From assembly GCF_000340215.1 (NCBI RefSeq), contig NW_006921548.1:669400-733399 (forward strand): a DNA stretch of 64,000 nt. Reading direction: 5' to 3'. How positions within the stretch are numbered: the first letter of the stretch is position 1; each line of letters begins with the position of its first letter. Of the stretch, positions 59,292 through 64,000 are shown piece by piece. This DNA comes from Pseudocercospora fijiensis CIRAD86 (Eukaryota > Ascomycota > Dothideomycetes > Mycosphaerellales > Mycosphaerellaceae). Position numbers and translations under genes: made by a program. The notes below the pieces were generated by a model that was not told where the DNA came from, did not search any database, and was given only the letters and a program-made list of their open reading frames with translations.

Positions 59292-60029
59292 GAATTTAGT
59301 ACTAGCTAATACTCGATACTAGGATTAATTATATATACTATTATATTACTATCTATTATAACCCGCGCCGTCTACGCCTACTACTAGCTACCTATAATAG
59401 ATAATAACTCTACGCCTACCTAATTTATATTCGCTTCTATTCTCTCTTTAGCAATACTAACGTTACCTAATTACCTCTTCTCGATCCTATCTACTCCGGC
59501 GACTTATATTACCCTTTTGTAAATGTATACGATAGAAAAGAGCTATAGACGTAGCTAGTATCGGTATAGTGCTAGAGGAGGCCCCTCGTCTTCCTTAAGA
59601 AGTAGATAGACTAATAACTAGGTTATATACTTATTACTTTCTTAGTGTCTAGACTATCCGAGCAATCGTTAGGCCTATCGTAGTACTATCTCTTTTCTTA
59701 CTAGTAATCCTAATCTCTTTGCTAAGTAGGTCTTATAGGCTCTTATTATACTCTTATGCTAGTTATAGGGTACGTTGAATTTAGTATACGTAGCTAAGAA
59801 AATCTCGTATACTTAAGCTTTAATAGAGATCTTATTTCTATAGCCTTAGTCGTAGGCTTGCTTTCCTCCTTTACTTGTTAGATAAGATAGTACTGTCGTG
59901 CTTTTAACGACTATCTAGCTTATAAGACGTATTAATTTCACGAAAAATCGCTGCTAGCTTGCTACTTCTAGGCTATTTCTAGTCTAAAACTAAGCCAAGC
60001 GCAAAGCTAGTATTCCTATATTTCCTACA
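59292..60029. other. RIP-mutated DNA, not classified
   Basis: Spacer between two decayed plus-strand frames; no domain seen. Confidence 0.35.
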
Positions 60030-60650
60030 TTTTAGTATATAAGAAAGTTCTACCTCGATATCGACAAATTAGTATTCGTTAACTCTGCTTCCGTATCCTC
60101 TTTTTTATATCTTAGTAACCGATTCTAGAAAAGCATCTCAACGTCTACTATTAGTATAATAGAGGGAGCTTCTTACGCCGACGCCGTTTATTAGGCCGAA
60201 TCTACTAGACCCGAGGTTACTAACGATGATTTTCGGCTCGCTATAGACTTTGCGTAACGGCAAGGTGCCTTAGTTTATCTAGAATTCCTTCCTAATAGCG
60301 TCGGCTAATAGTTATACCTCTTTTATTCTAATAAGTTATTAGCCTAAGTACTAGGTACTAAGTATATTACCGATATTATTTAAGCACGACAATCTAGCAA
60401 ATTGCCTTAAGGCTATAAACGTCTAGTATTAGTGTTTTAGCTAGAGAAGAAGTTTCTAGACCTAGAGGTATAGCCTAAAGGCGAAGGTGTCTTTATGTTC
60501 CTAGGCCTATCGTATAACTAGATTGTAGCTAATCGATACGCTAGTAATAACCGTAGGGATTTATAGATTGCATTTAACTAACCGCTACCGATATTTTAAG
60601 AGTAAGGGCTAACCTTAAGACCTAGATTACCTAAGAAACTTTTATTCGCT
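60030..60650 (+). pseudogene. Decayed plus-strand coding remnant, unknown
   Basis: Frame with TAG/TAA stops only (until a TGA near 60,649) and protein-like text: RKFYLDIDKLVFVNSASVSS, EGASYADAV, LVYLEFLPNSVG, KLPQGYKRLVLVF and GEGVFMFLGLSYN. It is in the same phase as the 58.0-59.3 kb gene but after its stop. No domain recognised. Confidence 0.35.
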
Positions 60651-63539
60651 CGACGTTGAACTTCGTTAATAGCTTAGCCTGCGAGATTTTATCTTTTTTA
60701 ACAAGCTCTATAAATCTGTCTAGCTTGCTCCGATTTAGCAAATTTTTGCGCGAGGGTTAAACAAGGTCGCTTAGGGTCGGATTTTCTATATAGGTAGTAA
60801 TAAAGAAGTCGACTAGAAGATTAGTTAGTACTAGGCAATATATATCGACAACGAATAGGGAGAAGATGCCCGGAGGGATTACTATAGTTAGGCTTAGCAG
60901 AAGTAGGACCTAATAAACGATAGCACTAAGGCGGAGAGAAACTCTACTATTCCGTCTCTTTAAATGCCTATACTCCTAGTTCCTGCTTAGCTATAAGAGT
61001 CTAGAGTGGTTTACGAGTTTAAAGTCGCCTTTAGAAGTAGAGTAACACTATAAGAGAGTGCGGGGACTTGAACTTCTCGTACGAGGTAAGGGACGCGAGG
61101 GCTATAATTTTATAGCAATTCGACGCGAGCGATAAAGGTTGTCGTATATAGGCCGAATAGTATAGTAGCATCGGTATTAACGCTACTATATTAGAAATTG
61201 TAGCCGACATTCTTAAGCAGACTATAGAGAATAAAAAGAATAACTATAATTATGCTTAGGTAATACTCGAGCAATAGGATAAGCTAGCTGCACCTCTAGC
61301 TATACCCTAAGCGCGTTAGGAGCGTATAATTGCAACCTCGGCACTTATTAGATTGATCTTTTTATCGTACTATATATTCTATATTTATCTAGCAGACGCT
61401 TATCTTTACAGTTTTTTCTTTTTTAGTAATATTCAAATCCTTTAGAAATAAGGGAACTTCGAACTCTCTCCCGAGAAACTATTTCTTAATCCCCTACGCT
61501 TTGTATCTGAACTCTTCCTTGCTGCGGTATCGAAGCACGCTATTTACTAAGCTATTTTCGCCGTATAGGGCGAGGATTATGCCCTAATTCGGTCTACCTG
61601 CTATTTAAAGGCCTTAGATAAGCGCTGTCTCTTCTTCTCTAGCCTATAGCCGTCCTTTTCCTCCCGGGGCTATTAAGCGCTAGTAACGTCTCCTATAAGC
61701 CTTAGCCGTTTTATCTAGAAAATAACGCTTCGAAATTTGCGGCTACTTTAAACTAGCTGCCTTTGCCTCTAGAAGTTTCGCGTTACTAGTAGAGCTCTAT
61801 TACTAGTACGTCGGTTTCTTTACCGCTAAAGCCTTTTGTCTTTCTGAATCTACGCTACCTACCTCGTCGATATCGCTATCTTCTTCCTCGCTATTAGAAG
61901 TATAGTCGCTACTCTTATTACCTTCTAATTCGATATCGGGACCGTAGTCGTTACTCTCGTCGCCTTCTAATTCGATATCGGGAATATAGTCGTTATCTAT
62001 ATCGCTCCTCTTATTAGTTCGTTATATTTCGAGATTTCTTACGCCGTTCTTATTCCGAGTCGAGACTATTTCGTTACTACGGGTCGCAATAGAATTAATT
62101 AGAGGAAGCGTATATACTCGCTACAAATATTCGAAGACAAGTAACACTTTGTTAGGTAGAAACATACTCGAGTCGCTTCTACGTTTGTTAGTAAAAGCGT
62201 TTAAGATATAAGTTGTGCGAGATAGCTCCATGTCTAACCTTTTAAAGTGTCTTTCTAGTCTCTTTCTAGGCCGCAAGCTCGGTTAACTTTAAGCGACTAC
62301 GTAATTGTGTCTCTGCCTACTACTACGATATAGTAGAGTAATATATTCTAAAACTCTTGTCCTTAGTAGACGTAGATGTTGTTCGACTTACAAATGCCTT
62401 CTCCTTATAGTAAGCTTCTAAATAAGATAGACACTGCTATCGTATTTGCTACTAGTAAAGCAAAGGAATTAAATTAATCATCCCGTGCTCTAAAGCTAGA
62501 CTTTTACCGAAGCTAGTAGAGTATATACGTTTAGGCGTAAGGGGCCTAGTCCTATAAACAAGCTTAGGGTAAGGTTGCTAATTTTCAGGATTAGGTCTAG
62601 AATTGGCTCTAGAATTAGCATCTTCTTGCTTATAGAATAGTATTAGGATTAGTTTTAGGTTAAGTTTTAAGATTGATTTTAGGATAGTTAGATTATTAAG
62701 TAGTAGCGAGAGGATAGAATAAAAAAGTAATACTTAAGCTATTTAGGGTCGAAGGCGCTAGCGAAAAGTGCTAAGGACGGTAAGGAGACGCTCTACGTAA
62801 CTCTTAGCGAAGCTAACGCTCTAGCGGAGTAGGATTCTAGCTTCGCTAGGCTTAGTAGGGTCTAATAGAGACAGTATCTTTACGGCTTCTCGGAGTAAAA
62901 ATGTCGGTCGTGAAAATTACAATCTAGGTAGGTTTTAAGTAGAGTAAGAGTTAGCGCGCGAGTCCTCTTAGAGTACTAAAGGCATACGAGGTCGGTACGA
63001 GGGGTAGAGAACGGTAAGTTTCTAGCCGCCTAGAGCGGGTATATATACTCGTACGGAACGATATAGCTATTTAACCTTCCTTTATCTAGACCTGACTTCT
63101 GGAAGATAAATGGCAGCCGAAAAGGTTTACGCGCCGAACCCTAATTCGACTCTAGCTAGTTAAGATACGAAGACGCTTAAGGCTACGAGATAAGAGGTAT
63201 TATTAATTAACGCTACGTATAGAATAGGCTCGCAGAGGACGGCCGCTACGTAGAAGAAGAATGCTATTAATAGGGAGACTATAGTAATAGAAGAGGATAG
63301 GTCTAGGCTAGTAAAGATAGGAGGGCTATAGTGCTTTTAGAACGTTGCGGCTATTTTACTCGTATCTGTATTTAGATAAGTAGTATAGTATTACAGCAAG
63401 TCTTATGCGACCTTTCCCTCTCGCCTAAGCCTATATCTACCGCACTCGCTTAAACTAGTAGAGCGACTCGGAGTAAGTCTAAAGACAGATATATCGAAAC
63501 TCGACGCGACTCTACTACTCTACGCGACATAGGTACTAC
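60651..63539. other. RIP-mutated DNA with one coding-like stretch
   Basis: About 60,970-61,380 (plus) reads with few stops and helical character (ATILEIVADILK, TIENKKNNYNYA). About 63,112-63,440 begins with ATG (MAAEKVYAPNPNSTLAS) and has few stops, but shifts frame before 63,540. The rest is not classified. Confidence 0.3.
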
Positions 63540-63963
63540 TAGAGATTTTACATAGCTAGAAACAGAAGGAGTTATATTATAGCTAGAACATTAGGGACAA
63601 ACGATTTCTACTCTTAACGTAGCTGCTATAAACCTTAAGAATTTAATATACAACTATATAATGCGGTATAAAACACTCGCGGAAGCTCTCGATTAGCTTA
63701 ATAATAGTATTGCTTAGGATTCTAACTTTCCCGGCGACTAATTTCGATCTAGAGTCTATGAAGCTTTCCGGCTAGCTAGCGCTAATAAAGTATCGTTTAA
63801 GCCCTATAGTACTTGTCCTAATCGAGCGGAGCGACGGAGTAGCGCTTAAGAACAATATCAGATTAGCGCTAAAAGCGCTTACGCTTTAATATTATTATAT
63901 TCTATCTACTCGAAGGTCTTATCGTCGTCCTATATCTACGCTATAGCTAAGTCTTCCTCCTAA
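63540..63963 (+). pseudogene. Decayed plus-strand coding remnant at the window edge
   Basis: About 140 codons with some seven TAG/TAA stops: TISTLNVAAINLKNLIYNYI, MRYKTLAEALD, RSRVYEAFRLASANKVSF. It is helical and of unknown family. It may join the MAAEKVYAP stretch at 63,112 through a frameshift or intron. Confidence 0.35.
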
Positions 63964-64000
63964 TTACGACGCAGTCTGTTATTAAAGGCCTCTTAATGTA

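Noticed and set aside
1..64000. CRISPR array, bacterial-type operons or riboswitches
   Set aside because: Repeats here are 18 to about 800 bp direct repeats without unique spacers, and gene structure is fungal.

Overview
The window looks like nuclear DNA of a filamentous ascomycete (Pezizomycotina). Two kinds of DNA alternate sharply. About 1-11,235 and 35,560-64,000 are poor in CA and TG, full of TA and CTAG, and keep CG. That is the footprint of repeat-induced point mutation (RIP, CpA to TpA on both strands). About 11,240-35,550 is an ordinary, roughly GC-balanced island with no such bias. The species cannot be named from sequence alone; a Dothideomycete-like, two-compartment genome is an inference.

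Left block (1-11,235): at least three RIP-damaged copies or pieces of one Ty3/gypsy retrotransposon, all on the minus strand. Copy 2 (about 3,440-9,190) is the most complete. From its 5' end it reads gag with a CCHC knuckle, protease, reverse transcriptase, RNase H, integrase and a C-terminal chromodomain, so it is a chromovirus. Copy 1 (1-2,225) holds part of pol and a shortened gag. Copy 3 (9,190-10,655) is gag plus leader only. Catalytic residues are hit by RIP in both reverse transcriptases (YLDN in place of YxDD) and in the integrase.

Island (11,240-35,550): few genes. They are a coiled-coil gene broken by two in-frame TAG codons (11,605-12,978, minus), a Lys-rich protein (13,504-14,160, minus), a small Cys-containing ORF (14,685-14,993), a small basic protein (28,273-28,662, minus), a truncated zinc-knuckle gene (28,811-29,296, plus), and a tight cluster at 33.2-35.3 kb. 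That cluster has a small gene on the minus strand, a two-exon gene on the plus strand 21 bp away, and an FHA-like protein converging on it with 19 bp between the stops. Some 13 kb (about 15-28 kb) shows no gene I can support.

Right block (35,560-64,000): first comes a direct-repeat array (35,610-39,003) made of 174-175 bp units and a 797-bp long form, each closed by the same 37-bp motif and interrupted by a 100-N assembly gap. Next are an LTR-like segment and a RIP-killed retrotransposon gag. Two damaged genes could still be identified by reading through RIP-type stop codons: a kinesin with a coiled coil upstream of its motor, hence kinesin-14-like (about 47.9-49.86 kb, minus), and a PIF/Harbinger-type DDE transposase (51.0-52.35 kb, plus) whose two catalytic Asp codons now read Asn. 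Several further decayed reading frames of unknown function follow (52.6-53.9 kb minus; 58.0-59.3, 60.0-60.65, 60.97-61.4 and 63.5-63.96 kb plus), some with coding-phase tandem repeats.

Nothing in the RIP blocks is likely to make protein. The most unusual content is a kinesin-14-like motor gene in DNA that RIP has treated as repeated. It may be part of an undescribed repeated element.
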